Assembly (NCBI RefSeq): GCF_022825805.1
Contig: NZ_JAJDWC010000008.1
Coordinates: 1-54,148, forward strand
Length of the DNA: 54,148 nucleotides
Direction: 5' to 3'
Source: Phaeobacter sp.
GTDB lineage: Bacteria; Pseudomonadota; Alphaproteobacteria; Rhodobacterales; Rhodobacteraceae
The notes under the pieces are model-generated. The model saw nothing but the letters and a program-made list of their open reading frames with translations. It was not told the origin of the DNA and made no database searches. The position numbers and the translations under genes are program-made. Below, piece after piece: positions 44,071-53,240 of the stretch (its first letter is position 1; every line of letters begins with the position of its first letter).

Positions 44071-45456
44071 ATGACCAACCCCGAAAAAAGACAACAAATG
44101 CAGCACCCGGGCACCGCTCAGCCACAGTCCAGCCGCACGGAGGCCCGCGCTGCGCAAAATGCGCGTGATTTGGAAGATCACTTGCGCTGGTTGGACAGCA
44201 TCACCGGAACTGCGCTTGGCGTTCTGGCGGTCGCATCTGGCATCTACACCTATCTGGGCGTCTCCTCGCTGTTGGATGACACCGGAACATTCACCGTCAT
44301 TGCGGCTCTCGCCTATTCTGTTGCTGTCTCTGTCGGGATTTTTGTCTTCTGGTCCTACATGATGCGACTGGTGCCTGCGGTTCGTACCATCACCGCGCGC
44401 ATGGGGCTGATCCTATCCATGGCGCTCGGCTCTGTTGCCATTATTGCGATGTCATCCTGGCTGAATGCTGCGGCACTTGCGGGCGCTGCGGCGGTGGAAC
44501 AACACCTGGCAAAAACGGTGCAAGACTACCAAACCGCCTTGGAGCGCGCCGATGAAATCGTGCAGTCAGGCCAAAGTCTAGCCAGAGACGTCGCACGCGT
44601 GCGCCAATCGTTTGAAAACCTGTCCGAACAGGAGGCAACAGGTCAGCTCTCGGGCTTTGCAGGGCAAGGGGCCGTATTTCGCCTTCTACGCCAGAAGGCA
44701 GATGAGCTCTCCGCGTTAGAGGCACAAATCACGGCACAGCAGCCTTTGGTCGAAGCCGCGTTTGATGAAGGTAATGCCATTTTGTCACGCATGCGGACGT
44801 TGACGGTCGAACAAGGCCCGGTTGCGCAAAGATCAGTGCAGTTTTCGGAAGAAGCCGTGCGTTTGGCAAATGTTATCACGCAATTGCGCCAACTGTCAGC
44901 AGCGCCACTGGTTCTGCGCGCGGCACGCGATCTGTCAGAGAGTGTCGTGATACCCGAGCTTGACGGGTCAAACGCAGCCACGCGTCAGGGACAGCAGGCC
45001 ACGATCAACAGTGTACGCGAGGTTTTGTCCCAACGTGCTGACGGGCTCGCCGGAGCTGCAGCAGCTGTGCTGAACATGACACCACCGCGCGATACAACCT
45101 ATACTCCTGTTTCAGCAGCAGACGCCGTCATCCTTTATGCTGGGAATTTTATCCCGTCCTGGGCAGGCGCGATTGCCATCGACCTTCTGCCCGCTGTCTT
45201 GGTTCTGATCGTTGCCATCACCCAAGCCGCCATTCGCGTTGGCCGAGAGGCTGCCGCAACCGAAGACACCATGACACTGGCAGAACTGCGCGCGGCGGTT
45301 CAGGCAATTCGGGAAATTGACACCTCTCTGGAGCGAGCGGAAAGCCCAAGCGCCATCGATCCGAAACCCGCACATGCGCCCAAAGAGGTGGAGCACTCGG
45401 AAACACCGCATAGCCCAGACATCACAGAAATAGGCAGCCAGCGACGTGCGGACTGA
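44071..45456 (+). CDS. Unrecognised membrane protein with long coiled-coil region
   Basis: About 461 residues from the ATG at 44071 (GAGAGGGAGA upstream); a TTG at 44029 is rejected. It has four predicted membrane helices: three near the N-terminus (about 45-65, 74-97 and 111-138) and one near 355-378. Between them lies a 200-residue helical, coiled-coil-like segment rich in Ala, Gln and Glu. The C-terminal tail is polar and Glu/Pro-rich. I do not recognise the family. The next gene starts 11 bases before its stop, so the two are coupled and may form one envelope complex. Confidence 0.7.
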   Translation: MTNPEKRQQMQHPGTAQPQSSRTEARAAQNARDLEDHLRWLDSITGTALGVLAVASGIYTYLGVSSLLDDTGTFTVIAALAYSVAVSVGIFVFWSYMMRLVPAVRTITARMGLILSMALGSVAIIAMSSWLNAAALAGAAAVEQHLAKTVQDYQTALERADEIVQSGQSLARDVARVRQSFENLSEQEATGQLSGFAGQGAVFRLLRQKADELSALEAQITAQQPLVEAAFDEGNAILSRMRTLTVEQGPVAQRSVQFSEEAVRLANVITQLRQLSAAPLVLRAARDLSESVVIPELDGSNAATRQGQQATINSVREVLSQRADGLAGAAAAVLNMTPPRDTTYTPVSAADAVILYAGNFIPSWAGAIAIDLLPAVLVLIVAITQAAIRVGREAAATEDTMTLAELRAAVQAIREIDTSLERAESPSAIDPKPAHAPKEVEHSETPHSPDITEIGSQRRAD

Positions 45457-46249
45457 ACAGCCCCCGCAGAACACAAAGCGCAAGTCGCCAGAAACCTGGC
45501 GCGTTTTGCGTTGGGTGTTTGCAGCGCAGCTCGGGTTTGCCGCGGTCCTCCTTGGCACCGACCTGGCACAGGGCATTCCAAACTTTGCTTGGCCCACGCC
45601 CCAACCCGGTCTTGATCAGCCCATTCGACCCGGCGATCAGACCCGGCGCTACGCACCGGATTGGGTGCCATCCGTCCCAACGGATCCGGGATCCACACCG
45701 TTTCCGGCCACTGGTGACTTCCCAGATCAGCTGCGTTTCGACATGTCGGATTGGGATGGGCAGCCGGTGGTCAAACTCACCGGGCGCATTGCCCCCGGCG
45801 ATAGCGATAGATTTCGAGAATTTATCACACAAACGCCCTCAGAGTTCAAAACAGCCTTTCTGCACAGCCCGGGTGGTTCGGTCCGGGATGCCCTGGCCAT
45901 CGGGCAGTTGATCCGCGAGCGCGCATACAACACGGAAATTCTCGCAAACGATCTTTGTCTCTCTGCTTGCCCTTATATCCTCGCCGCCGGGGTGGAACGG
46001 CGCGCAGACGGCTCTTCGCTGGTTGGCGTGCACCAACATTTTTTCAACCAAAACACAATGATGCCAGCTTTCTTCGCGGTGGAAACCATTCAACGCAGCC
46101 AGGGTGAGGTGATTGCGTACCTCGATGGCATGGGAGTGGATCCCCGGCTGATGCAACATGCGCTGGTTACGCCAGCAGATGAAATCTACGTGCTGTCGCC
46201 CGAGCAACTCATACAGTACGAGCTGCTTTCCGCCGACGACGACAGTTGA
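45446..46249 (+). CDS. ClpP-like/COG3904-type serine-protease-like protein
   Basis: 267 residues, GTG start overlapping the preceding gene. An N-terminal membrane anchor (about 20-38) is followed by a ClpP/crotonase-like fold. The SPGGSV turn (141-146) and the nucleophile-like serine S173 in CLSACPY, with His196 or His198 in GVHQHFF, are laid out as in COG3904 periplasmic proteins related to ClpP. A protease or hydrolase role in the envelope is inferred; catalytic activity has not been established for most relatives. Paired with the coiled-coil membrane protein. Confidence 0.75.
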   Translation: MRTEQPPQNTKRKSPETWRVLRWVFAAQLGFAAVLLGTDLAQGIPNFAWPTPQPGLDQPIRPGDQTRRYAPDWVPSVPTDPGSTPFPATGDFPDQLRFDMSDWDGQPVVKLTGRIAPGDSDRFREFITQTPSEFKTAFLHSPGGSVRDALAIGQLIRERAYNTEILANDLCLSACPYILAAGVERRADGSSLVGVHQHFFNQNTMMPAFFAVETIQRSQGEVIAYLDGMGVDPRLMQHALVTPADEIYVLSPEQLIQYELLSADDDS

Positions 46250-46335
46250 TCAAATCGACGAGACTGCAGTTCTGGGTTCTCTCTTGCGACCACACCTGGC
46301 TTCGCTAGGGTGGCAAAAAACAAACGAGGCTATCG

Positions 46336-47499
46336 ATGCAGAAAGTGACACTCACCCGCCGCGGTTTCGGTTTCGGCCTTGCTGCATTCGGGCTGACGGC
46401 ATGTTCAACAGGCGGAACATCTGCCCCAAATCTGGTAACAAGATCCGCATCAGACCTGCCCGCTGATCTTCGCCCGACCCCAAATGCAGCCTATGATCAG
46501 TGGGTCACAGGATTCCAGCAGCGGGCAAGAGCCGCCGGAATTTCGCAATCAACCTTATCATCTGCGCTCCGGCGCACGGGGTATCTGCCTGGAGTGATTA
46601 AAAGAGATCGCAATCAGACAGAATTCAAGCGCAGCCTTGAGGACTACCTTTCAATCGCAGCATCAGATCAAAGGGTGCAAAAGGGGCGCGCGGCCTATGC
46701 GCGGCACCAGTCAACGCTGAGACAATTGGAGCAAACCTACGGTGTAGCCGCCGAAATTATCACTGCGATCTGGGGGCTGGAGAGTTTCTACGGCGATCGT
46801 CGTGGCAATATACCTGTGATTTCCTCAACCTCGACACTGGCGTTTGACGGCCGCCGCGGCGCGTTCTTTGAAAAACAGCTCATCGCGGCTTTGAAGATCC
46901 TGCAAAACGGCGACACGACCGTCTCACAAATGACCGGGAGCTGGGCCGGGGCGATGGGACATACGCAGTTTATTCCCACTTCCTATCAGGCGTTTGCGGT
47001 CGACTTCACCGGCGATGGACGACGCGATATCTGGTCCGACGACCCAACAGATGCCCTGGCTTCAACGGCGGCCTATCTTGCCAAAAACGGCTGGCGTCGC
47101 AATCTTGGCTGGGGTGAAGAGGTGATCGGACAGGCATCAGCCGGACAAACCATCCTTGAGCCACAAAAGGGTGGCCCGCGTTTTGCCGTGACACCAAATT
47201 TCAGAGTGATCAAACGCTACAACAACTCGGACGCTTATGCGATTGGCGTCGGTCATCTTGCGGATCGAATTGCCGGGGCCGGACCGTTGCGCACCCCCTT
47301 CCCTCCTGATCAGAACGGCCTAGTAAAAGCGCAGCGCGTTGAACTTCAGGAACGTCTGACCGCAAAGGGGTTTGACACCGGCGGAGCAGACGGGGTGATT
47401 GGGCCCAAATCCACCGCAGCAATCCGCGCGTTTCAAAGCAGCATTGGGCAAAACCCGACCGGCATTCCCTCACCACAATTGCTGGTCCAGCTGCGCTGA
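46336..47499 (+). CDS. MltB-type lytic murein transglycosylase lipoprotein (2)
   Basis: 387 residues. The signal peptide has twin arginines (TRRGFGFGLAAFGL) and ends in a lipobox (LTAC), giving a lipoprotein. The SLT_2 domain has the catalytic glutamate in WGLESFYG, SWAGAMGHTQFIP and DGRRDIW, and a C-terminal PG_binding_1 domain (DTGGADGVIGPKSTAAIRAF). Same activity as the 39916-41151 enzyme but a different anchor. It is convergent with RTX gene 2 across a strong terminator. Confidence 0.92.
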   Translation: MQKVTLTRRGFGFGLAAFGLTACSTGGTSAPNLVTRSASDLPADLRPTPNAAYDQWVTGFQQRARAAGISQSTLSSALRRTGYLPGVIKRDRNQTEFKRSLEDYLSIAASDQRVQKGRAAYARHQSTLRQLEQTYGVAAEIITAIWGLESFYGDRRGNIPVISSTSTLAFDGRRGAFFEKQLIAALKILQNGDTTVSQMTGSWAGAMGHTQFIPTSYQAFAVDFTGDGRRDIWSDDPTDALASTAAYLAKNGWRRNLGWGEEVIGQASAGQTILEPQKGGPRFAVTPNFRVIKRYNNSDAYAIGVGHLADRIAGAGPLRTPFPPDQNGLVKAQRVELQERLTAKGFDTGGADGVIGPKSTAAIRAFQSSIGQNPTGIPSPQLLVQLR

Positions 47500-47505
47500 A
47501 AAACG

Positions 47506-47538
47506 AAAAAAGGCCCGGCAACTGATGCCGGGCCTTTT
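47506..47538. terminator. Bidirectional intrinsic terminator
   Basis: AAAAGGCCCGGCA (47508-47520), loop ACTGA, TGCCGGGCCTTTT (47526-47538): a 13-bp stem with A- and T-runs, between the convergent transglycosylase and RTX genes. Confidence 0.9.
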
Positions 47539-47564
47539 CTATGTGCGGTAGGCAATACAGCGTG

Positions 47565-48641
47565 TCAGAAGATGAAATCTTCGGCACCCAGATCCGCGAT
47601 ATCCACATTCAGCAACGTGATGGAATTACCGCTGCCGTCAGAAATCACTGCGTCATCGCCGACTTGCTGCAAATGGTTGCTCTGAAGATCTGCAAAGTCG
47701 TCAAAGGCCACGAGTGTCCGCAGATCCAACTTCTCAGCGTCGTTGTTGGCCGCGAAGCCGTCGATGGTGTCGTTGCCGAAATTGCCTCTGAAAATGAAGA
47801 TGTCAGCGCCAGCGCCGCCTTTCATGCTGTCATCGCCGAGGCCGCCAATCAGCCGGTCGTTGCCGGCACCGCCAAACAACGTGTCTTCACCACGGCCACC
47901 GACCAATCGATCGCGCGCCCCGCCTCCCAACAGTTGGTCCGCTCCACGCTCACCGAAAAGTGTGTCCGACCCTTTGGCCCCGATCAGCACGTCTGCCTGA
48001 AGACCGCCTCGGATCACATCTGCACCGCCACCGCCGCGAACGACGTCCTGGCCACCGCCACCAAACAGCACATCGCGACCACCGCCGCCATTGATGGTGT
48101 CGTCGCCACCGCCGCCGCGGATGGTGTCGTTTCCAACATCGCCCGGACCCGCTGCAAAGGAATCGTCACCAGCGCCCAAAGCCACCTCATCGCTGCCGGG
48201 CGTTCCGACCAGAACATCCGCATCCGGGCTACCCTGTGGCGCACCACCGGCAATCTGCAACGCTTCGACCAGGATAGTGTCGCCATCAATACCCTGAAAC
48301 TCTGCGCGGAGCAGATCAAAGCCTTCGCGAATTTCGCTAGGATCGATCTCGTTTAGAGCCTGCAGAATTTCCTGTATGTCCCCATCTGTCAGCTCACCTG
48401 CAAACAATGGGTTATTGAGCAGAGCCGCGACCTCATCAATCAGCACCTGCCAATCGATTGACAGGATCACCTGCTCTGCCAAATCGATCAACGCGAGAAA
48501 TTCAGACACCGTCAAGATCGCGACATTGCCGCCATTGAACGTGTTGATCAGGTCTTGATTGCCGCTGAAGGCCAATCCGCTGCCAACAAAATCAAGCCAC
48601 TCTTCAAGATCTAGAATATCGTTTAAAACCGCTTCAGACAT
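47565..48641 (-). CDS. RTX-type calcium-binding protein (2)
   Basis: 358 residues from the ATG at 48641 (MSEAVLNDIL); a TTG three codons upstream is too close to the GGAG site. The N-terminal 130 residues are helical, acidic and unrecognised. About 140-300 are RTX nonapeptide repeats (GGGGDDTIN, GGGGRDVLF, GGAGNDRLI, GGAGADIFI). It ends EDFIF, a type I secretion tail. Unlike RTX gene 1 at the N-terminus, so the two are probably exported by the same system with different roles. No T1SS genes are nearby. Confidence 0.88.
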   Translation of the reverse strand: MSEAVLNDILDLEEWLDFVGSGLAFSGNQDLINTFNGGNVAILTVSEFLALIDLAEQVILSIDWQVLIDEVAALLNNPLFAGELTDGDIQEILQALNEIDPSEIREGFDLLRAEFQGIDGDTILVEALQIAGGAPQGSPDADVLVGTPGSDEVALGAGDDSFAAGPGDVGNDTIRGGGGDDTINGGGGRDVLFGGGGQDVVRGGGGADVIRGGLQADVLIGAKGSDTLFGERGADQLLGGGARDRLVGGRGEDTLFGGAGNDRLIGGLGDDSMKGGAGADIFIFRGNFGNDTIDGFAANNDAEKLDLRTLVAFDDFADLQSNHLQQVGDDAVISDGSGNSITLLNVDIADLGAEDFIF

Positions 48642-48919
48642 AATTACCAATCACTCCAGTTTACACCGCTTCACCCCGGCTGATCAGAACGAACAGCGCC
48701 ACGGGCCCACAGCCCCACACAGGCTTTGGGTGGTAATACGTTAGAGGGAGTGGGAATTTTGATTCAAGGTTTCAAATTGAAATTTCATGTCATATTTGAC
48801 GATATCGACGTAATTTTGTTCTGTCGCCTACCTCTTTGGGCCGGTCTGGCAACTACAAACTTGTCTCACTGCGCTGACACATGAGATAGAAACCTACCGA
48901 AGTCAGGTCAGGACCCACT

Positions 48920-49906
48920 GTGCAAATCCCGCTCTTTTTTCATGGCTATGACCTGAAAGCCTACGATTTTCCGGCAGGCCAGCCTCTATCGGTTTTGCGC
49001 GAAAGACTTCGGTTTCACTACCGCAGTATGCGCAACCTGCAACCCCGGACTGGGTTTTACACAGCCTTTCTCAATCTTGCCAAAAGCCTGGAACAGCTCG
49101 GTCATCAGGTGCGCATCAATGATTTTGCGTTTGCGAGAACGAACCCGAACCTTCCCGTTGGGATGAGCGGCTACCTACCACCTTTTGGCCAGTCGGGGCT
49201 GAAAAATCCAGTGCTCTACGGTCCGGGCCGGGTGCCAGACCCAACAGAGCTGGGCGCGCTGCAGGCGCAATTGAACCTGAAAATCGTAACCTACCCGTCT
49301 GAATGGCCCAAGGAGCTGGCGGCCAAAGATATGCCGATCACCTATGCGGCGATGTTCGTCGGCATCGATACAGATGAGTGGCCCGATATGTCTGGGTCGG
49401 ACAAAAAGGTGGATTTCCTCCTCTACAATAAAATCCATTGGCACAAGGCAGAACGTGCGCAAGATCTGCTCGCTCCACTGCGCCAACATCTGCGCGACCG
49501 CAATCTGACATGGGCGGAGCTTGAGTATGGGTCTCACACGCCAGCGCAGTACAAAACTGCGATCCGTGAAAGCCGGGCTTTGATCTTTTGCACCGAACAC
49601 GAGACGCAAGGGCTGGCATGCCAGGAGGCCATGGCCGCAAATGTTCCGGTCTTTGCCTGGGATGAAGGACGGCTGAGCGACCCCAGCCAGATCGCGATTG
49701 CGCCCCCTGATCTGCGCCCATCGTCGGTTCCATATTTCGATGCAAGATGTGGGCTGACCTTTCGCATCTCGACTCTCGAAGAACAGCTTGATCGGTTTAT
49801 GGCCGCGCGGGACAGCTATCGCCCAAGGGACTATGTGTTGGAAAACCTATCCCTGGAGCAGGGTGCGCGGCGTTTCTTGACGCTCTATGAGAGCCTTCTC
49901 AGCTAG
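48920..49906 (+). CDS. Glycosyltransferase (GT-B, GT4-like)
   Basis: 328 residues with a GTG start. The C-terminal nucleotide-sugar site EHETQGLACQEAMAANVPVF has the E..x7..E spacing of retaining GT-B enzymes. The N-terminal half (FYTAFLNLAKSLEQLGHQV) is the acceptor Rossmann domain. Cytoplasmic and peripheral. Its stop shares the palindrome CTAG (49903-49906) with the stop of the convergent glycosyltransferase. Sugar specificity unknown; part of the exopolysaccharide-type cluster. The 278 bases upstream, to RTX gene 2, hold promoters but no gene. Confidence 0.82.
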   Translation: MQIPLFFHGYDLKAYDFPAGQPLSVLRERLRFHYRSMRNLQPRTGFYTAFLNLAKSLEQLGHQVRINDFAFARTNPNLPVGMSGYLPPFGQSGLKNPVLYGPGRVPDPTELGALQAQLNLKIVTYPSEWPKELAAKDMPITYAAMFVGIDTDEWPDMSGSDKKVDFLLYNKIHWHKAERAQDLLAPLRQHLRDRNLTWAELEYGSHTPAQYKTAIRESRALIFCTEHETQGLACQEAMAANVPVFAWDEGRLSDPSQIAIAPPDLRPSSVPYFDARCGLTFRISTLEEQLDRFMAARDSYRPRDYVLENLSLEQGARRFLTLYESLLS

Positions 49907-51045
49907 CGCTGTTCGGTATCTCCGGACACAACACCCGCCGACATCAGAAGCCGCTCAACATCGCGAGCCTGTTGCCGGAAAAGTCCCTCGTCCAGCTCCG
50001 CAATGGCACATCGCTTCTGCTGCAGAACCTCCGCCGTCAAGGTTCGCATCAAAGACGCAAGCGCTGCCGGGGTTGCGGTGGGTATGGTCCACCCCTGCCC
50101 GGTCTCGCGTATTTTACGCCCCGTCTGTGTCGTCTCGACCGCGATCACCGGGCAATTGTGCCATGCCGCTTCGTAAATCCTGTTGGGCAACAGCTGATGT
50201 GAATTGCCATGGGCCTGCCAAAGGTCCTGGGCCCAAACCACATCGCAGTCGGCGTAGCAGCCCATCAGGCCATCGGGATACGAATAGGGCCCATGAAAAT
50301 GAACATGCGACAGGCCCGCGATCCGCTGGTGAAAGTCCGGCAAAACATGATCATGGATCTGACCATGAATATGCAATTCCACCTCACCGGTGAATTGTGT
50401 GACTGTATCCAACAGCAGCTCAAAGCTGGGCCTGCAGCGGATCGCACCGACCCAGCCTAGACGTATCGGCCGCTTGGTTGGCGCAAGGGCCCCAGGCCCA
50501 GGCCGTCTGGTCTGCGGAGGCAACACCAGCTTATTTTCGATCAGATGTATTTGCCCAGTGTAGCCTTGAACAGGATGGAAATACCCATCAACAAAACCCG
50601 GCGACGACACCCACAAGACATCTGCCGCTTTCATCAAACGCCGCTCGACAAGCCGCGCCGTTTTAGACACAGGCCCCTTCCCCTCCAACAGGGGGTGAAT
50701 ATCCAACACCTCATAAGCAAGAGGCACCGCAGCGTGGCAGCGAGCACGCAATATGGCCGCCAGCGCCAGCATGTCCAGATTTCGCGCCACAATAAGATCC
50801 GCTGACCTCACCAGCGCCGGAAGGCGTTTATCCCGCAGTGCCGCAGCCAGCGCCAATTTGCCTCTGCGCAGGAGACCATGTTGAGCAATTTCACCCAGAT
50901 CAATGTTGAGCCAGTCAGTCTCAGGGATCGCACCCTTGCGTGACGTGACGGACACAACATGGTGGCCAAGATCATGAAAGGACGCCATCCGCCGCAATTG
51001 TGCAACGTCCGTCAGATCTGATCCAAAGCCAACGATGCGTGCCAA
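49903..51045 (-). CDS. Glycosyltransferase (GT-B, GT4-like)
   Basis: About 380 residues. The TTG at 51045 is chosen because GAGGAA lies six bases upstream and 14 bases separate it from the stop of the preceding gene; the frame stays open to 51225 but overlaps that gene. It begins ARIVGFGSDLTDVAQLRRMA and has a GT-B donor site (LGWVGAIRCRPSF, then NRIYEAAWHNCPVIAVET). Last gene of a three-gene leftward operon with two GT2 enzymes; likely adds a residue to a polysaccharide repeat unit. Confidence 0.82.
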   Translation of the reverse strand: MARIVGFGSDLTDVAQLRRMASFHDLGHHVVSVTSRKGAIPETDWLNIDLGEIAQHGLLRRGKLALAAALRDKRLPALVRSADLIVARNLDMLALAAILRARCHAAVPLAYEVLDIHPLLEGKGPVSKTARLVERRLMKAADVLWVSSPGFVDGYFHPVQGYTGQIHLIENKLVLPPQTRRPGPGALAPTKRPIRLGWVGAIRCRPSFELLLDTVTQFTGEVELHIHGQIHDHVLPDFHQRIAGLSHVHFHGPYSYPDGLMGCYADCDVVWAQDLWQAHGNSHQLLPNRIYEAAWHNCPVIAVETTQTGRKIRETGQGWTIPTATPAALASLMRTLTAEVLQQKRCAIAELDEGLFRQQARDVERLLMSAGVVSGDTEQR

Positions 51046-51059
51046 CCCGCTTTCCTCAC

Positions 51060-52010
51060 CTAACCGTTCGCGGTTGATGACGGATCCGCGGCGGGTGCTC
51101 CGTAAAGCCGCGCCTGTGGTCGGGCAAAACAACCGGCAACGACCCCTTTGTGCAAAGCGCCTCGCAAGATCCAGAAGTTCTGACGCGCCGTATCTCGCCC
51201 ACTGCACCAAATGCCGATCTGACAATAAATCGCCTTTGCGCTGGCAGAAACCGTGAGACGGGCCAATTCCGCAGGGCCAACAGCCGCCGCAGAATAGGTC
51301 TGCCCCATCCTAAATCTGCGTTCAGTCAACCATGCGAGTGTCAACCTTTCCGGCGCGACACGTTCTTCGGCGACCGCATCCGGACAGATATTAAAACGCG
51401 CACCAGAGCGAGACACGTCAAAGAAATACGCTGTGTCTTCGCCACCGCTGGTGCCGCGCCGCACGTCAAAGTTCTGATCCACCCAGGGTGTTCCCCAAAA
51501 CCGGACCAACGCATTACATGTATGGGAGGTTTGCAATTTGGCCTGCCGCCCCTGCCCTGCCATGCGCAAAGCGGGCCAATTGCTGTGCCAATCTTGCTCA
51601 ACCATCCACTCCGGCGTCTCGGACGGGTACTGTGCAATCGCGGGGCCGGACACCACATCCACACCAGAGGCCACGGCGACCCCCATCAATTTCTGCAACC
51701 AATCTGGCCCAACAACTTCGTCATCATCGACAAATGCGATCCAATCAGATTGCCGACGGCGCGCATGGTCAAGACAGGCGTTGCGCGCAATGGAGATATT
51801 GCCAGCGGGTGCGTGCACATAAGTCACCGGCCAGGATTGATCGGCTTGGCCCACAATATGTTCTGCGCTCGGTTCCACATCGTTGTCGGCGACGATAATG
51901 TTCACGAAACAGCCCTGCGGCGCCTGCAGCTTTGACAGAGACGCAAGCGTGTCACGGACGCTCTCCCGCCTGTAGGTGCACAGAAGAATGGAAATTCGCT
52001 GCAGCTTCAT
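51060..52010 (-). CDS. Family 2 glycosyltransferase
   Basis: 316 residues from the ATG at 52010; the longer frame to 52106 overlaps the previous gene. GT-A fold with ISILLCTYRRESVRDTLASL, IIVADND and the metal-site motif AFVDDDE, then a C-terminal region with ED in GGEDTAYFFD. Inverting transfer from a nucleotide sugar. It starts 8 bases after the stop of the ExoA-like gene, so the operon runs 53080 to 49903. Confidence 0.88.
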   Translation of the reverse strand: MKLQRISILLCTYRRESVRDTLASLSKLQAPQGCFVNIIVADNDVEPSAEHIVGQADQSWPVTYVHAPAGNISIARNACLDHARRRQSDWIAFVDDDEVVGPDWLQKLMGVAVASGVDVVSGPAIAQYPSETPEWMVEQDWHSNWPALRMAGQGRQAKLQTSHTCNALVRFWGTPWVDQNFDVRRGTSGGEDTAYFFDVSRSGARFNICPDAVAEERVAPERLTLAWLTERRFRMGQTYSAAAVGPAELARLTVSASAKAIYCQIGIWCSGRDTARQNFWILRGALHKGVVAGCFARPQARLYGAPAADPSSTANG

Positions 52011-52018
52011 CGGTCTTG

Positions 52019-53080
52019 TTACCTCTTGCCCCACTCTATCAGCGCAATGCGCAAAACCCCAAGTGCCCATGCCATATGCATGATTCCGGCTGCAAGACCA
52101 GCCCAAAGCCCATCACGACCCAGGTTCAAAAGCCCACAGAGAGAGGCAATCAGCAACACGGCTCCGTAAACCGCCACCCACATGGCCGCGATGGGCCACA
52201 GAAGTGATGCGCATAGGCTGACGCAACATAAAAACAGATTGAGCACCGGCGCCATCTGGCGCAACCGCGGGCGCGCGCGATGTTTGAGCAACATGCGCGC
52301 ACGGCCTTTGCCGTAGTTGAAATACTGGCGCCAAAGCCCGGCTGCCGTGTCTCGCATGATATAGCCAAGCCGCACATCTGCAGCGAGCCAGATGCGGCCG
52401 CCCGCGCCGGAAATCCGGTGGTCCAATTCGGCATCTTCGTTGTGCGAAAAATCAGCGTCATATCCGCCAACGGAGCGGAACCAACTCAGATCCATCAGCG
52501 CGTGATGACCGTGATCAACATAACCCGATTGGCGGCCGCCCCGATGCGCTGATCCGCCAGAGCCCAATGGCGTATCCACGACCCACGCGGCTGCCCGCGC
52601 AAAGGCGGTTCGCCCCTGCGAATCCATCGGCACAACAACTGATGCAGGACGGTCCTGGGCGTCCCAGACCTGCAACAGCTGTGTGACAAAACGCGCCGGA
52701 TAGACCGCATGGGCGTCGCATCGCAGCAGCACATCGAACTCGGCGCCATATGTCTCAACCGCAAGGTTTATTCCGGCCGACTGAATACGATGCGTGTTGT
52801 CTAGGACTGCGATGCGGCAAGCGGCATCTTTGGCAATCGAGGTCACAACAGCGACCGTTGCATCTGTGCTGCCGCCATCTGCGACCACGATCATGACCTC
52901 TGAGCGATCCTGCAACTTCGGATCCTGCATCAGACTGTTCAGGCACGCCTTGATTGTTGACTGTTCATTCAGCGTGGGCACAACCAGCAAGACGCGCGTG
53001 TTCAGCCTCGAATTGTCTGGCCCGGCGGTCTTGTTCAATTTTGCAGCGATCTTTGTCACTGTTGCGGTGCTCGGCGCCAT
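52019..53080 (-). CDS. Family 2 glycosyltransferase, ExoA-like, membrane-anchored
   Basis: 353 residues from the ATG at 53080; a longer frame reaching 53365 overlaps the divergent chain-length gene and is rejected. GT2 domain (VLLVVPTLNEQSTIKACL, VADGGSTDAT, DVLLRCDAHAVYP, NEDAELDHR) and two to three C-terminal membrane helices (about 260-345). It resembles succinoglycan ExoA, which adds a beta-1,3 glucose to the lipid-linked sugar at the inner membrane. First gene of the three-gene operon. Confidence 0.88.
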   Translation of the reverse strand: MAPSTATVTKIAAKLNKTAGPDNSRLNTRVLLVVPTLNEQSTIKACLNSLMQDPKLQDRSEVMIVVADGGSTDATVAVVTSIAKDAACRIAVLDNTHRIQSAGINLAVETYGAEFDVLLRCDAHAVYPARFVTQLLQVWDAQDRPASVVVPMDSQGRTAFARAAAWVVDTPLGSGGSAHRGGRQSGYVDHGHHALMDLSWFRSVGGYDADFSHNEDAELDHRISGAGGRIWLAADVRLGYIMRDTAAGLWRQYFNYGKGRARMLLKHRARPRLRQMAPVLNLFLCCVSLCASLLWPIAAMWVAVYGAVLLIASLCGLLNLGRDGLWAGLAAGIMHMAWALGVLRIALIEWGKR

Positions 53081-53187
53081 CGTCCATGCCTCAATCTGTC
53101 TGATTTCCCAAGCTAGACCAAGGCCGATGCGCGGAACAGGTTGATTTTCAGGCAGAGACGGACGAAAATTAACCAAATCCCTAACAG

Positions 53188-53220
53188 CCCAATTTGCGGT
53201 TCGTGCAGCGCAAATTTGGG
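53188..53220. promoter_or_regulatory. Long imperfect dyad before the chain-length gene
   Basis: CCCAATTTGCG (53188-53198) and CGCAAATTTGGG (53209-53220) form a nearly perfect 11-12 bp inverted repeat with one bulged base and a 10-base loop. It is in the divergent intergenic region and ends 20 bases before the ATG at 53241, so it could be an operator or a 5' leader hairpin. Confidence 0.45.
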
Positions 53221-53240
53221 TCGTGGGCAAACCAAATACG

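Noticed and set aside
47541..48356. 271-codon frame on the plus strand across RTX gene 2
   Set aside because: Same artefact as for RTX gene 1; the minus-strand gene has the intact RTX motif and secretion tail.
38705..48641. Glycine-rich tandem repeats considered as CRISPR or DNA satellite
   Set aside because: The units are degenerate coding nonapeptides (RTX), not identical repeats with unique spacers.
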